Positions 38,126 to 50,726 of a stretch of 64,000 bases of DNA are shown piece by piece (position 1 is the first letter of the stretch; each line of letters opens with the position of its first letter). A program made the translations under genes and the position numbers. The stretch comes from Sympetrum striolatum (Eukaryota > Arthropoda > Insecta > Odonata > Libellulidae), in assembly GCA_947579665.1 (NCBI GenBank), contig OX388349.1:24460459-24524458 (forward strand). The letters are read 5' to 3'. A model generated the notes under the pieces. It saw only the letters and a program-made list of their open reading frames with translations, did no database searches and was not told the origin of the DNA.

Positions 38126-38893
38126 TCTGTTGGTGAAATGCTAGGTTTTTTAAGACTACGATTCCAAGTATATAAAGCATACATAATTTACATGTTTTCT
38201 CTCATGATTATCTCATTAATGCATATAATTTATTTCATTATTTTAAATATGTGTGAAGATGTTTTCAGGCAATACATATTTTATTTTAACACCAAATGCA
38301 GGTTCTTGTATACTTTCCAAAAAGAAAATTGATGATAATTGAATCAACATTTAACATCTTCACTCACGTTGAAAAGAGATAATCTTTTATGCTTTTATTT
38401 TGTTATTTACAAAATTTGGCAATTTCCATAGCAAAATTGACGAATTTTTTCGAAGGATCTCACCTAAGAACAAAATCAAGCGACTTCGTATCGCTAATAA
38501 TATCTCGTGAGTGATCTATTCGAGAAATAATAATCAGGCTGATTGTCCGATCGAATCTATTTATAGTGGACCGGTAAAAACAGTTGACAAATGTGTCAGC
38601 CATCTATTGTGGGAATTTCAAGCCAGAGGATTCGGTGATCCGTACTTGGCGACGAGGAAAAAAGTGTGCGCCTTCGTAATGTCATCATGTGGCGTCAACG
38701 CAGAGACAGTGATAAAAACAATGGCTCTTAATATCAAAGGTTAAATCACATCGAGAATGAGCTCTGCTATGCTCAAATTAGACTGCAAATGGCAACGAGA
38801 ACCCTCAGCTAAAATTTCGTGAAATGTATTAACGGTATATAATCATAATATGAAAAGGAATTTTAGATGAAAATATTCCATTCGGTAGATGGA

Positions 38894-38924
38894 ATGCCAC
38901 CTGGTTCATGCCACCAGGTGGCAT
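38894..38924. promoter_or_regulatory. Palindromic CTCF-like motif pair
   Basis: ATGCCACCTGG (38894-38904) and its exact inverse CCAGGTGGCAT (38914-38924) are separated by 9 nt. The right half in context, CCACCAGGTGGCAT, matches the published CTCF consensus CCASYAGRKGGCRS at 13 of 14 positions. Occupancy is unknown, and a single chance match is possible. Confidence 0.3.
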
Positions 38925-38939
38925 AGCATAAACATACAA

Positions 38940-40250
38940 GTTATATTGGGATTAGAAGAAGACATCACATATATCACTATAAAACCCAGTAGTCCGGATT
39001 AATGGATACAAATAATCAAGAATCAATAACAACACATAAACACGTATTGCAACAAAAACATATTGCAGACAAATAACCAAGTCCACAAAAATGTCACTAG
39101 AAATTCAGAAGCTATGGAAGTAGAGTGATGTGAGAATCGTACACTAATATAATATCCACACCAGGAGTAGATAAAAAAAACTCGAAGCCATTTTGAAAAA
39201 TTGATACTATTGATACTAGCCTAATAATTATGCCTTTTTTAAATCAAGACATTCTCATTACTAATGTATGGAACTTGACGGTAATCACACAATAATATTA
39301 CGTCTTTATTCGTTCGAGATTGAGATACATAATTGAACTTATAGTATGAGAAAAAGTAGAGGAATTTAGGATGTAGAACACATAAGAAATATTTGGAGAT
39401 AAGATATACATAGAAGGAAAATTCTTACGAAGAAAGAAGGAGATGAAAAACTTGCGCAAACCTACTTCGCTTATACTTTGAATACTTACATAGTATATGT
39501 TGAAGCATCATCATATAAATGCGATTAAATCACTAGAATATATACTCGACACCCTGCGAATAACACCATTTTAAAACAAAATATCTATCAATGTTTCATT
39601 CATGATCACTTGCGAGTTCCACACCTAATTTCTTGAAGGGAAGTCCAATATTCAACGGAGACTATGAAATGCGTACTCTGCGATATGTATCAAGAAGCGC
39701 GAGATTTTGCAATCTTCATTTATGGCGAGTATTAATTCAGGAAAACAACTGAATGATTTCCTGGAAACGTATCTAGAACAAATAGTCGCATCTTCCAGAT
39801 GGTGCAAGGGACGAGAATGATTCAGAGTATAAGTTTGCTCGAATAGTCAAAATCATGGGGGCCTTATATGATAGAGAAGTGCAAATATATGACACTGAAT
39901 TAAAATTCTGCCCTGACGCTTTGAAAAATTTTGAAAGGGCTGAAAAATTTCGAAAATTTCTAAGCACATCAATGACCCTTATCCAAAAGGTCTTTTCCCT
40001 TATACCTCTATACCACACCCTTCACTTGTAAGCCTCTCATTAGGATAACCCTCCTGAGCTTGTTTACGTTTTCCTCCGAACCTGTGTCTTTGTTCTCCAA
40101 ATATTTCTTTGCTTTGCTTTCTTACCCTTTGTTAGTCATCTTCTGCCTTTTCTTCCTTACACATTTGTTTTTGATTCAAGAGTGCATCTACCTATACGTA
40201 TTTTCTTCGTACGATTCTTATGCTACTAAATCGCTACGAGACTTTGCGTC
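38940..40250. other. AT-rich non-coding DNA
   Basis: No supportable gene or repeat was found. Confidence 0.4.
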
Positions 40251-40254
40251 ATAT

Positions 40255-40350
40255 TTTATTTGACAATATTTCACCAAGTGACGTCGTATTAACTGAATTG
40301 TCCCTCACATACGCCACTTGCGGTTCGCGGAGTATAAATCTAAATCTTAA
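40255..40350 (+). repeat. Dispersed repeat end, copy 1 (TCGCGG.GTATA.ATCTAAATCT)
   Basis: GTTCGCGGAGTATAAATCTA followed by AATCTTAAT matches GCTCGCGGGGTATATATCTA followed by AATCTAAAT at 45994. About 60 bp upstream of each (GTGA.G, CATAC.CCACTTGC) also align loosely. It is likely the 3' end of a retroelement family. Confidence 0.45.
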
Positions 40351-40449
40351 TGCAATACTCCTTTTTCAAACCCTCATAACGAATAAATCCTATAAAACGA
40401 TAGCAATATTTCGTGCATCGACAAGCAATTGGCTCTCGTAAAATAAAAA

Positions 40450-42410
40450 TGTATGAATGAATACCTAACCAAATTTTTTCCTTAATTTAACTCCATACAC
40501 AATGATCAAAATTGCCATAAAATTATTTGCTGTATGCTGTTGATTTGACGGGCTATTTTAATATTCAATGAGATATTGATGGTTCAAAACGTTATTACGT
40601 GTTTTTCTAAAACATAATGACGAGTATTCGTATTATTTGGACATGACCAGTTGTTTCAGAGGTCAAGATGAATTTCTCATAGTAAAAGGGAATTTAATGT
40701 AGCAAATATGTGAGCAAACGTGAAGTAATTAAAATGTGAGATTTGGGCAGAGTACAGTAGTGGTGTTAAAGCTAGATCTATCTTTGGGGAAATTTCAGGT
40801 AGTAAGAACCTATCTCATAAAAGAACCATGGTACAGTGGGGGAAACAATTATCGCAACACCAGTTGGCGTCAGAGCGCGGATTACGTGGAAACTAACTGA
40901 AATCACTCTAACTCCGACAATTCGGCAACTCTGTATAGATGCAGTAAAACCGGCAATATTCAAATTCCTTTCGAATGGAAAATAGACTTTTAGTTTCGTT
41001 TTTATATGCAGACATTTAAGACTCACCTTCGCGAGATTTACAAGTAGTGCCTTTGCCTCATTGTCTTCATTTTTTGCCATTTATTATTCAAAGTTAGTCG
41101 TGATAAAAATAGTTGTGTAGAATGTCAATATAATACACTGGGAGATAGTTGCAAACAAGATTGTTTGATAGCGGAATATCAGACGTTAAAATGAACATTT
41201 TAGGTATTATTTCGCGAATTAAAGGTCTAAATACTAGAATTGTGATGGAATTGAATTCTTTCAAAGAGAATTCAACACTTAAAAATTCGAATTCAGAAAC
41301 CACTAAGATGCCTCCTATTCTTACCTTTCTATTTTCTCTCGAGCAGTGTAGTTTTCCACTGCATAAGATATTTAAATATACCTTCGATGAATCCAATCTA
41401 ATCCGTGTGTTGAAGGAGTTCAACTTTTCCAAGAGCTTTTTAGCGATTAACGTTTTGACAGGAATTGCCATCACTATTATTAGCTTTTAAATAGTGGAAT
41501 CGGTAATCAACAATTTTCAGCTCTATCAGGCTACATGTAATAGGGAGTAATATTTGAGTAATAACAAATGGTGTTTCTCATGAGACATCAATGCACTTTT
41601 ACCGTACTGACTGAGAAAAATATAATAAATTGTAACGGTACCACATCTCTATTGATGTTACAGTCATTCATCACACCACTAATACGATTTTCCTCTTCAG
41701 TCATCTTCAGTGAGTGTATTACTCTACAACAGTTAATTTCAATTTAATTTATCCAGAGCTACAATTTATTTGATTAATGAGCTAGAATGCAATCGAAATT
41801 ATACCAACAATTGGAATCTTAAATGCAAATATAAAATGATGATTCGAATGTCCGATAATCAATCATTAGATAATCCGTACTCGCCTCCTAATGTAAACAT
41901 AATCACACACTTTCGACGAATTACAGGTGCCCCACAGATTTTACACTGTAGAACGGGCCACACTTAAGGAAATATTTGTTGCAGCATAATCTAAACTTGT
42001 AATAAGTTTCCAAGAGGCCGGTATTCACTTCTCTACTTTCTCCGTAGCGATGAATACAATTTTCCGCTACCAATTTGATCATCTTGATTTCCGTATGTTA
42101 AAATACTTTTCAAGGCTACTTAGATCCATATATTATACGCCATACTCAGCAATTGTTCGTTTAAATGTCGTTTACTACGTAGTTTTGCGGTTTAGATGCG
42201 AATAGATTAGAGAATAGAGCGAATATACGCAGACAAAGTTATTCTTTAATTTAGCAGTAGAAATAGTTACTAACGCCCACTTAAATAAGCAAAAGGGTGG
42301 GCATGAGCTTAGCCCCAAAACATAGAAAAATTGCAATGGTGAAAAAGAAAAATTCACTTAAAAAAAAGATAAAGGTTATTCGAAAAAGGAAACCATGTTT
42401 TAATGTGCGA
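40450..42410. other. AT-rich DNA with opposing ORFs, no gene supported
   Basis: Overlapping ORFs at 41094-41474 (minus, 126 codons) and 41149-41490 (plus, 113 codons), and a 100-codon minus ORF at 40778-41080, have no recognisable domain and are compositionally like background. Confidence 0.35.
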
Positions 42411-42419
42411 ACTGAGAGA

Positions 42420-44700
42420 TCTAAAAATAATAATAGTAAATTGCAAGAGCTTACGTAATAAACAGGTGGAATTCTTTAGCATTACGATGAGAAACTGCGC
42501 GGATATCATACTAGAAAGATTTGGTTAAGCGAGGATATTACTCAAAGCGAGATATTTCCCCCGATTATATGATATACCGAAAATATGATTATGTAGATCT
42601 AGCGGTAGAGGTTTTATAGCAGTATGGACTCATTTAATTAGTAAGCGCGATGAATTCGTAGAAAATAGCAGGAGCGAAATCATTTGGTGCTCGATTCTAA
42701 GACAAAACGGAAGTAATATTAATGTTTGTTCTTTGTGTCGTCCTCCCGATGAAAAAATAGGTTGTATTGTTGATTTATCCGAGGCCTTACAGAAAAATGG
42801 CGAGAAAATAAAAGATCCAATCATCGCCGTAGGAAGAGATTTTTACCTACCGCATATTAATTGGGATAATCTAAAATTCTCCAGCACTAGCAGTGGGAAA
42901 AAATTTCACGAAATACATCTTACTTTTTCGTTGCATGATTTAGATCAGGTAAATACGACTAAAACTTGAACGAATTGTGCGAGGCAAGGTATCAATTTAG
43001 ATTTAATAGCCACTTCCCACCCACAAATAATAACTAGCCTCGCTGTAGTTGACGGTACAGTCAGACCATGATGTCATAATGGCAGGGATGAAAGTAGTAG
43101 CGGTTAGATCTCTTAAGCCGGTGAGGCAAGTGTATGTAATTCGCAAAGCAATTATTTCTGAGTTTAAGGTTTTATTTGAACGAAGGCTTAGATAATTTTT
43201 TAGGCTTTTCGGGTGAAAATACAGTAAATGATAGTTGGGTAGAGTTTCTACGTATAATCAAAGTAGATTTAGTTAAATATGTTCCGTCTAAACAGTAGGT
43301 GAGACGAGGAAGAAGTTTGAATCGTTGCATAGGAGTCATTCACTCGCGATTGAGAAAACTTAAACCGTGCGGTGAGATCCATGTGCATGGTGATCAAAAC
43401 TATAGGAAGTGCAAAAGCTATTTGAGGAAGGATCACGAAAAGAATACCAGGAATATAGATCTCGAACCCTGTTAAAATCACTAGTTGGCGATTAGAAAGA
43501 ATTTTGGTCATAAGTGTGAGGGACTCGTGGTGGTCGGTTTTCTATGACTAGCTTTATCAGCGAAGAGGGAATTGCCTTAAATAAATCGGCAGAAATAGCT
43601 AACTTACTTAACCCGTACTTCCAGAAATGTTTCTCATAAGATGATGGTCGAGTTAACGATTTTACTTCGCGCATTGATTCGGATATGATTTCCATAGAGA
43701 TATAAGTTGATGCTAGTGGAAATTCACTGCAACAGATTGATAGGAAATTCTATCAGAAATCAATTAATGAGGGTACTGTCCCAATGTCGTGGAAGAAATT
43801 AAACGTCACTCCGGGGCCTAAGAATGATCAGATTATTATGGGTAATTTTCGTTAACTTCGAATTTCTGCAAAATAATGGAGCATATTATAGCAAGCTCTA
43901 TTATTCAGTTTCTTACCATAAACATAGGAATCATTCGGATCCAAGACGGATTCCATAAAGATAAATCTTGTAAGACGCACCTAGAGTTTTTTGTGAATGA
44001 TGTATATAAACCGTAAGGATGATAGATATCATCCAAAAACGTTATTTCCACGCAGCAACAAATTTCGCGACAACCCTTAGTGTTAGTGCGCCACACAAAA
44101 TATCTAATTGTCACGTTTAGCTGTAGTTTATCTTTGAAAGAACATATTAGAGATGCGATAGGAAAAGTGAATAGAATGCAAAGATTATCTAGTAGATCGT
44201 TGAGGGGATGCTCATCGTGTTTCAAAGAAAAAAAACTCATATTCCTCTTATTCAACCTAGCCAAACGAGAAAATACTGTTTCGCGATTACACTGATTATA
44301 ACTTTTATATTACAGTTCGTGTACGGCATTTGTTTGATTGATTGTATACGATACGATTTGTACAGAATTACCATGATAAAACGGTGAGTGTTACTCAGAT
44401 GATGCAGTACGCGGGATTTTAATCATTAAGAGATAGAAGACTAATTCAAAGGATAAATTTACTAAGTAAGTTCAGAGAAATTAGGTTCTCAAATGATGCA
44501 ATCGATATAATGCGATCTCCCTGTTGATGTGGGCCGCTCTGATACTGCGAGGAAGATTAGAGAAATAAATGCTAGAAGGAATCGTATCAAGAATTCATTT
44601 TTTCCGCGCATGATACGCGAAAGAAATTGATAAGGAAAATAGAGGTAAGGTGCCTGTACCCCCTGCCACACGCCGAAAGGCGGATTGAAGGGTTCTTACA
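42420..44700 (+). pseudogene. Decayed non-LTR retrotransposon (endonuclease-RT), CR1/L2-like
   Basis: Fragments in correct order but in shifting frames and with stops match a LINE polyprotein. At about 42435 there is an NCKSL-RNKQVEFF-like endonuclease start. At 42733-42860 comes RPPDEKIGCIVDLSEALQKN and GRDFYLPHINWDN, corresponding to the GDFNLP.INW motif. At about 43060 is SDHDVI, an endonuclease C-terminal motif. Around 43770 (GTVPMSWKKLNVTP) and 43945 (QDGFHKDKSCKTHLEFFVND) are reverse-transcriptase fragments. At 44080-44220 is FSCSLSLKEHIRDAIGK plus SLRGCSS. At about 44595 a SFFPR-type end precedes PPATRRKAD. The catalytic (F/Y)xDD region is missing: the sequence jumps from the FVND segment to the FSC.LS segment within about 100 bp. 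It cannot be active. Assignment to the CR1/L2 side of the tree is by motif style only. Confidence 0.8.
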
Positions 44701-44974
44701 TAGACATATTTTTATGGTGTTTTTGTGCTGTCGACATTTTAACTCAATAATCAGAATATATCGTATTTATAAAACAACATATAATTAAGGGGAAAAATTC
44801 ATCCGTCTCCGCTACGATTGGTCTTCGGTTTCCTTCAAAGTAACTGGGTTGTCCAAATTGTAGTGCTACCTCCAAAATACTTACGTTTCAATATCATCTC
44901 CTAAATCACTACTACCAATTTATTTCTTCTCACATTCAATAACAGTTAAAGGAAAGTTTAATTAACCTTCCTTT

Positions 44975-45349
44975 GATTTCAAAAAACTCTCAAAGGCACT
45001 CGAAATTAATATTTACAATGATAAAAACTTTACACCTTGAGAAATAATGACAATGTAAGAGAAATTGGCCCTATCAAAACTGGAAATCCAAATATCATTG
45101 AGGATTATTATTCATCATTATTATTCAATTATTCATTTTACAAACTAAAATCTCAAAAAGGTTTTAATTTTGCCACATAACCGTGAACATATCCTAGTTT
45201 TCTATGCATTTTAGTTTTTTTAAGAATTTATCATATCTTCTATCATGTAGCGTGCATGAATATACCGGCCCTGAAATGTAGAATTTTTTTCGCTCTTTCT
45301 ACTGTCTATGACCCTCTCCCCCATAGACAAATCCTGGCTGCGCCCCTTG
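44975..45349 (-). repeat. Repeat family with hAT-like end, copy 2
   Basis: Read on the minus strand it starts near 45349 with CAAGGGGCGCAGCCAGGATT and runs through the same blocks as 28339-28715, ending near CTTTGAGAGTTTTTTGAAAT. It is considerably diverged, so both copies are old. The other terminus was not found. Confidence 0.58.
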
Positions 45350-45939
45350 CGACAAAGCAATAATTAATTATCATCTGTATGTTCATGTCCACATTCGATA
45401 GAATCCCTAGATTCTCACACATAGATGATTATGAAGAAATGTCAGCTTCACCATAGAGCTCCATCCCCATAATGTTACTCAATTTTCATGTTTTTAAGAG
45501 AAGGAGACTATTTAACATAATTTAGAGCAAGTGGAAAATATTTATATGTATTCGTATTTCTCTCAGACTCGGTAACAGTGTGCACATATGCACTATGATT
45601 AATAATCGAGAATTTCATTGGAATCAAGAAAAATATAGGATGATTAATAATATATCCATTCTCCTTCTTTCTCCTCTATATGATTCAGCTTCATAGACAT
45701 AGAGTTAACCACTTCTTTATTGGAATTCGCTCCAGGTGAGAATATCTAATAACTGACGGAAGCTCTTCGAAAGCTTTATCGGTTCAGAACCTAAAGATGA
45801 AGTAAATGAAATTAAGATGCAACTAAAGACCTAATCGCGATCTCCAAGAAGCATCGACAAGAAGTTACAAGGAGGTAATCACAAAACATTATTACTTTTG
45901 GTCGTTTATTTCCCCGGGCAATTAGAGAGGTTGATAGGG

Positions 45940-46025
45940 TAGATTACGTGATGATGGTGTTATTACAACCCCTACCATACCCATCTGGCAGCTCGCGGGG
46001 TATATATCTAAATCTAAATATATAT
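45940..46025 (+). repeat. Dispersed repeat end, copy 2
   Basis: CAGCTCGCGGGGTATATATC followed by TAAATCTAAATATATATA. It is the partner of 40255-40350. Confidence 0.45.
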
Positions 46026-47990
46026 ATAATTGGTTTAGAACTACCGCCGAGAAAACTGGAAAGTGTGAACCCGCGAATTGTCCTGGTTGTAGACGAACAA
46101 TAAATAATAATATGCATAAGAATGTCAATAGTTCTCAAGGCTTTTGTTTACAGCCTAAAAATGAAAAAGATTCGCTTACGCGGTCCGCTGGTTGTCCGTC
46201 TATCGACGTGAATACCTAAATGAAGAAATAGTCACCAATAAGCCTGAGTAAGTAAGGCTGAGCTCCTTGCCTTACGACCGGTTTGTTGTTGCGAGTGACG
46301 CATAGGCTTTCGAAAATCCGCTGCACTGAAAGCGAAAGGTTCATCGTGCTTCCAGAAATCAGGAGGCCTTGTCAAATACCTCTAATTTTGGAAAATGAGT
46401 CAAAGGACATTGTCTTTCAGCGAACGACCTCGAATCCTTGGTAGAAGAGGAATTTTCACTGACACACGAACATTTTCTTGACCGACAATTGGTGATGAAT
46501 CGGTTCCGTATCTTTCATGTCCAATGGTTATTTTTCCATAATGAATTGCATCTCCCTGGTAAATATGTATATTCATCACAGGGGCGTATAAATCATGTGA
46601 AAATCATATCTTACATTCGTTCATTTCCCGAACAAGAGAAGTTTAAGCTAAAAAAACTCATTTAACTTAAGCGGAATTCGAGCTCGTGCCCTTCCTATGC
46701 CAATAACATGTGTCAGTCAGCTGCAAAATCACCTCTTAATTAGCAACTAATAATATTTGTGACACTTCCCAACAAGCTGAGATGTTCATAAAATACGTAT
46801 CAGTACTAAAAACTTGGGTTGTTGATTAGGAAGTCTTTGTTTACTAAAATACGCTAATATAATAATATTATTTGGGAATATTTTTACGAGTGCAATAACA
46901 TCTAATTTCCTTAGCACCATGGTGAGGAAGGAGCTTTGAATTAGCCAGAGGATAGTTTCTACTGGGCGACTGTAAAATCAGGGTCCTGAGTCTAGCTGAT
47001 ATAGGCACGAAAAGGAAAAATATACCTGGCACCTGCAATACTTGCTTTGAAAGTGCTCGACATATGGTAAAGCGTTTCCACGCGAGGTAATGCATTTCAA
47101 CGTTTGTTTTGCATTAGCACCTGCAATACTTTGAAGGGATCAACTTGTAGTTAAAGACTTTCCTCGCGAATTATAAAAGCCTTAATGCATTTCTACATGA
47201 ATTTCTCCGCGCGAAGGCAACACGATTGACTAATGACCAAGGTCACCGAGCTCTCTGTTACAAAATGTAAGACAAGTCCGATATATGCGCAGAAATTGTT
47301 CGGTTTTTATGAAATCATGTTTGTTTTAACTTTGGAATTGGTATTTTTCCTTTTAACTCCTGACGGACAATGATTTCATGTATTCTAGGTGACAAATGGT
47401 GTATATAACTTTATATTACGAATTTCCTTCGTCTGCATGATTAAGTTGGGGAAAAATTATGTTCCGTAGACAAAATACAAATTTTACATTGTTTCATAGT
47501 TAGTAACTCAGTAATCGTTCTAACGACTTCTCGAATTCTAATTGCTGAATTGAAAACATAAGCCTTGTAATCAAAAATCCTCCTCGGAATGTTTATCACA
47601 AATAATGAATATCCTATGTTTGAACTGGACGTTTGAAGAATTACATTTACATTAATATCCAGCAGGCAGCCGAAATACGTATGTTCGAGTGAGAAACCAA
47701 ACTACCGAAATAACGCCTTACTAGCGCACAAATTATCCAGAAAAAGAGACCATTATAGGCCATCCGTTCTCGCTATAATCTCGCAAAACATCATTTTCCT
47801 CTAGACTCCAAAATTCTCGTTCTCTAAAGGTGAGAATCACCACATCGCGTATTCTTACTCCAATCCCACTTATTTCTTATTGCTACGCATTATTAAAACC
47901 GAATAGCATTCTTCACATTATTAAGAATTAAATTTCAATTATTGTCCATGTATTTTATTGCATTTAAGATTGAAATTGGAATAAATATAT
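46026..47990. other. AT-rich non-coding DNA with a possible SINE remnant
   Basis: Around 46675-46735 the minus strand contains GAGCTCGAATTCC, resembling RNA polymerase III box B, with GCAGCTGACTGAC at about box A distance. Without stems, tail or duplication this remains a weak hint. Nothing else was recognised. Confidence 0.3.
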
Positions 47991-47999
47991 ATTTATCCT

Positions 48000-48860
48000 A
48001 TCGTTCTATAAATACGATAACTATCGGTGAAAGAGAAACGCCGAAATAAACATGACGAACTCGGGGAGAGATCGCGCGAAGGCTCTAAGAAGAGTTCCAA
48101 AGAGAGGAAATTTGAGTAAGTTCTAGGCTCCGACTCAAATATTACCGCTTTTCGAGGCTTTCTTCGGTGTTGCCAGTCAGTCACAGAAAGCAGAATTCCA
48201 AATAGTTTCTGCGAAAGCCACTGGTGCGCGCGCAAAGTGTTGCGATAATTTTTTCCGCCACTGTACCATTCAGGTACCACGAAGGAAAAAGATCTTTCCA
48301 GTAGATTATGTAAATTATTCTAGCGTTACATGGATCCATCCTAAGTACCAACAGCACGCCTTAAATACGTAGTGAGGAATATCCATCCATCTTGCCATCA
48401 GATTTCCCTCCAGCTGAACCGAGTGGCCACCTATGTATGACGCACATGTTCGCCCGATTAAACCCATTGCGATGCATCTGACGCCATTCGACAGGAAGAA
48501 GAGGAATAAGGGACTCCGCGTGAAGTCATTGCGGAATTCGGCCCAGCAATTTCTTCGGAGCGAGTTGTTAACTCCCCGAAAGTGCAAGTGACCTTCTGGG
48601 GAGGATAGTGAAGGTTTGGAAGGAGTGGTAAGTAGCCCCAGGGGGAAAGGGGGCAGAGGGGCAGAGAGAGTGCGACTACATCTCAGTTGTGAATAATACG
48701 ACGGGAGTGAGCGAAAGTGGAGGTCTTGCAGAGATGGAGGGACCGGTGAAGTGAGGAGGAAGGACGGAAAAGTGAGTAGGAACCAGCGTTATTGGGATGC
48801 GGGGAGGGACGTGGAGGCGATGGGATAGGACCCAGAGTTGTTTACTAGTGTGGCGTATGA
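48000..48860. other. GC-rich, purine-biased island, unidentified
   Basis: About 860 bp of GC- and CpG-rich sequence. From about 48590 to 48800 the + strand is strikingly G/A-rich (GGGGGAAAGGGGGCAGAGGG type). Minus ORFs of 95 (47993-48280) and 90 codons (48315-48587) have no recognisable domain. It could be a promoter or regulatory island or an unknown repeat. Confidence 0.35.
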
Positions 48861-49197
48861 CCTATGACTCACGAATTCCTCCCAGACTATCATGTTTGCT
48901 TATTTGTCTTTAAACAAAGACTGGGTCAAGTGCAGACCTTTAATCAGTTTTCTACGAAGTGTTAAAGAATGACAAACGCAATCGACTACGGATATCTTTT
49001 AGGTTAAATGCTTTCTTTGTACGCATCTTTATTCATATTTAGACCTGGTATTGTAACGTATAGTTAGCATGAAGTTTAGCTTTATCTTTATACTTCACTG
49101 ATTCGAACCGTAATATAATCGATAGTTAAACATCCACTGGTGTTAATGTTAATATTATTAAGTAATACCAGATTAGGGTATAATAATTTATAATCAA

Positions 49198-49325
49198 GTA
49201 GTAGTATTGTTAAAAGTGCTTCGACAGCTTAGGTCATTTCGCACATTGGCTCCCACCGGGAATCGAACCCGGAACCGCTTTCACCAAAGGCAAACGCGCT
49301 GTCCACATGACTATCCGGGAGCCAG
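49198..49325 (-). mobile_element. tRNA-derived SINE, copy 2
   Basis: Second copy of the 33.1-kb SINE. The tRNA-like head spans 49323-49248 with the same perfect GGCTCCC/GGGAGCC acceptor stem; box B reads GGTTCGATTCCC, and the (ACT)n tail is shorter. A perfect 13-bp target duplication, AATTTATAATCAA, lies at 49185-49197 and 49326-49338. It differs from copy 1 by only a handful of substitutions and small indels, so the family amplified fairly recently. Confidence 0.92.
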
Positions 49326-49338
49326 AATTTATAATCAA

Positions 49339-50718
49339 ATCAGTTAATCAACTCTTTCTTATGCAATTATTGAATGTAAATTTTAACTATAGATAGTCGT
49401 ACAAGATTAAATTATGTAATCTTTTGGCTATCTCAAGCATTATACATACTGTTTTATGTTAGTTTCATATATATTTTTTGAATAGTGTTTTTTATATGAT
49501 GATTGATTGAAATAAATTGAAATTGGAACTATTCTGAAGAATGCAATTTAACGGCATGCAGTGTATTATAATTAAGCATAATTGTAAGATTTATAAATAG
49601 ATGAGAGTGGTTAGTCTTCAGTTTACAGTTACATTTTAGATTTAATTTTAAATCGACATGACCCATCGGTGCTTAAAAATTAAATTTTACTACTAATGAC
49701 TGGTAATTTAAAAAATGAGAAATTGGATCCAAGATCAAAGTTAAATTGGCATGATTTTTTCTCACCGTTCTTGATTTTTGTTTAGTTTTTCAGCTGATAA
49801 TTTAGAAATCTTACGCATAAATCATATGAATTTATTTTGAATAATTTGAATGCTCTATTCACCTTGCGAAAAATTTCTGAACTCGTTTTAATTTTATCTC
49901 CAATATTTTAGATGATTTAAATTATTGATAATATTGTCATTGATATGTATAGCTATCGTGGACATTAAAGGCGTAATATCATCATCTCAAAGTAAATTTC
50001 GTTTGCTCGAAAACTACTTCAGAAAATGACGGCAATTCAATAAATTAATTAATTCAATAATTATATTAACTTGCAACTTAATGTTCTTAATAAATCTGTA
50101 GGGGTTGATCACAATTTTTAAGATTGTATATCGATTATATAATGATTTCCATTCGTAAATCCTTTTCTCTCATGCTAACGTTTTCGTTTTCGTTGTTTTT
50201 CCCATTGAGAAGGCAAACGATTAAAATGATGCCGTATTAATTTTGTGTGAATTTCTGTTTCTGGCAAAGGTCGGCACAACATATAGTTTGGTATTTCTTA
50301 GTTTCCGCTTACTCGATGGAGACTGATGACGTCCGTCAGAACTCTAGGAGTCGATAGCTTTTATCATTCTGAAGTCTTGCTTTAGCTTCGGCTATAAAGC
50401 TACAGAATTAAAAGGCTTTTCCTGGAACTGGGAATTTTCCTCTTTACATCGCACCCTTTTTCCTGGAAAAAAGTGTTTCTTAAGAAATCTTTGGATCCAT
50501 CGATGTCGATATCGGCCTGTCGGGGTTTACTTTAGGCGGATCGTAGTCTCTCTTTACCCGGAAACAACTCAAATCTATTAAGTAATGTACTACCGATCTT
50601 AGGGGGCGGATTTACAATCAGACACCGGCGGAAGGCCGTGTCTAAAGGAGAACCCCAATAAAGATCGCTTAAAGAAATTAATAAGATGTAGTCTCGTTTC
50701 CAGTGCAAATTGGCTTAC
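49339..50718. other. AT-rich non-coding DNA
   Basis: A GC-richer part at about 50280-50660 has no ORF or repeat partner that I can identify. Confidence 0.4.
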
Positions 50719-50726
50719 TTACACAT

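Noticed and set aside
46675..46735. Second tRNA-like SINE on minus strand
   Set aside because: Only box B-like and box A-like words; no stems, tail or target duplication.
49248..49323. Genuine tRNA gene
   Set aside because: Same reasoning as for the 33.1-kb copy; it has its own 13-bp target duplication.
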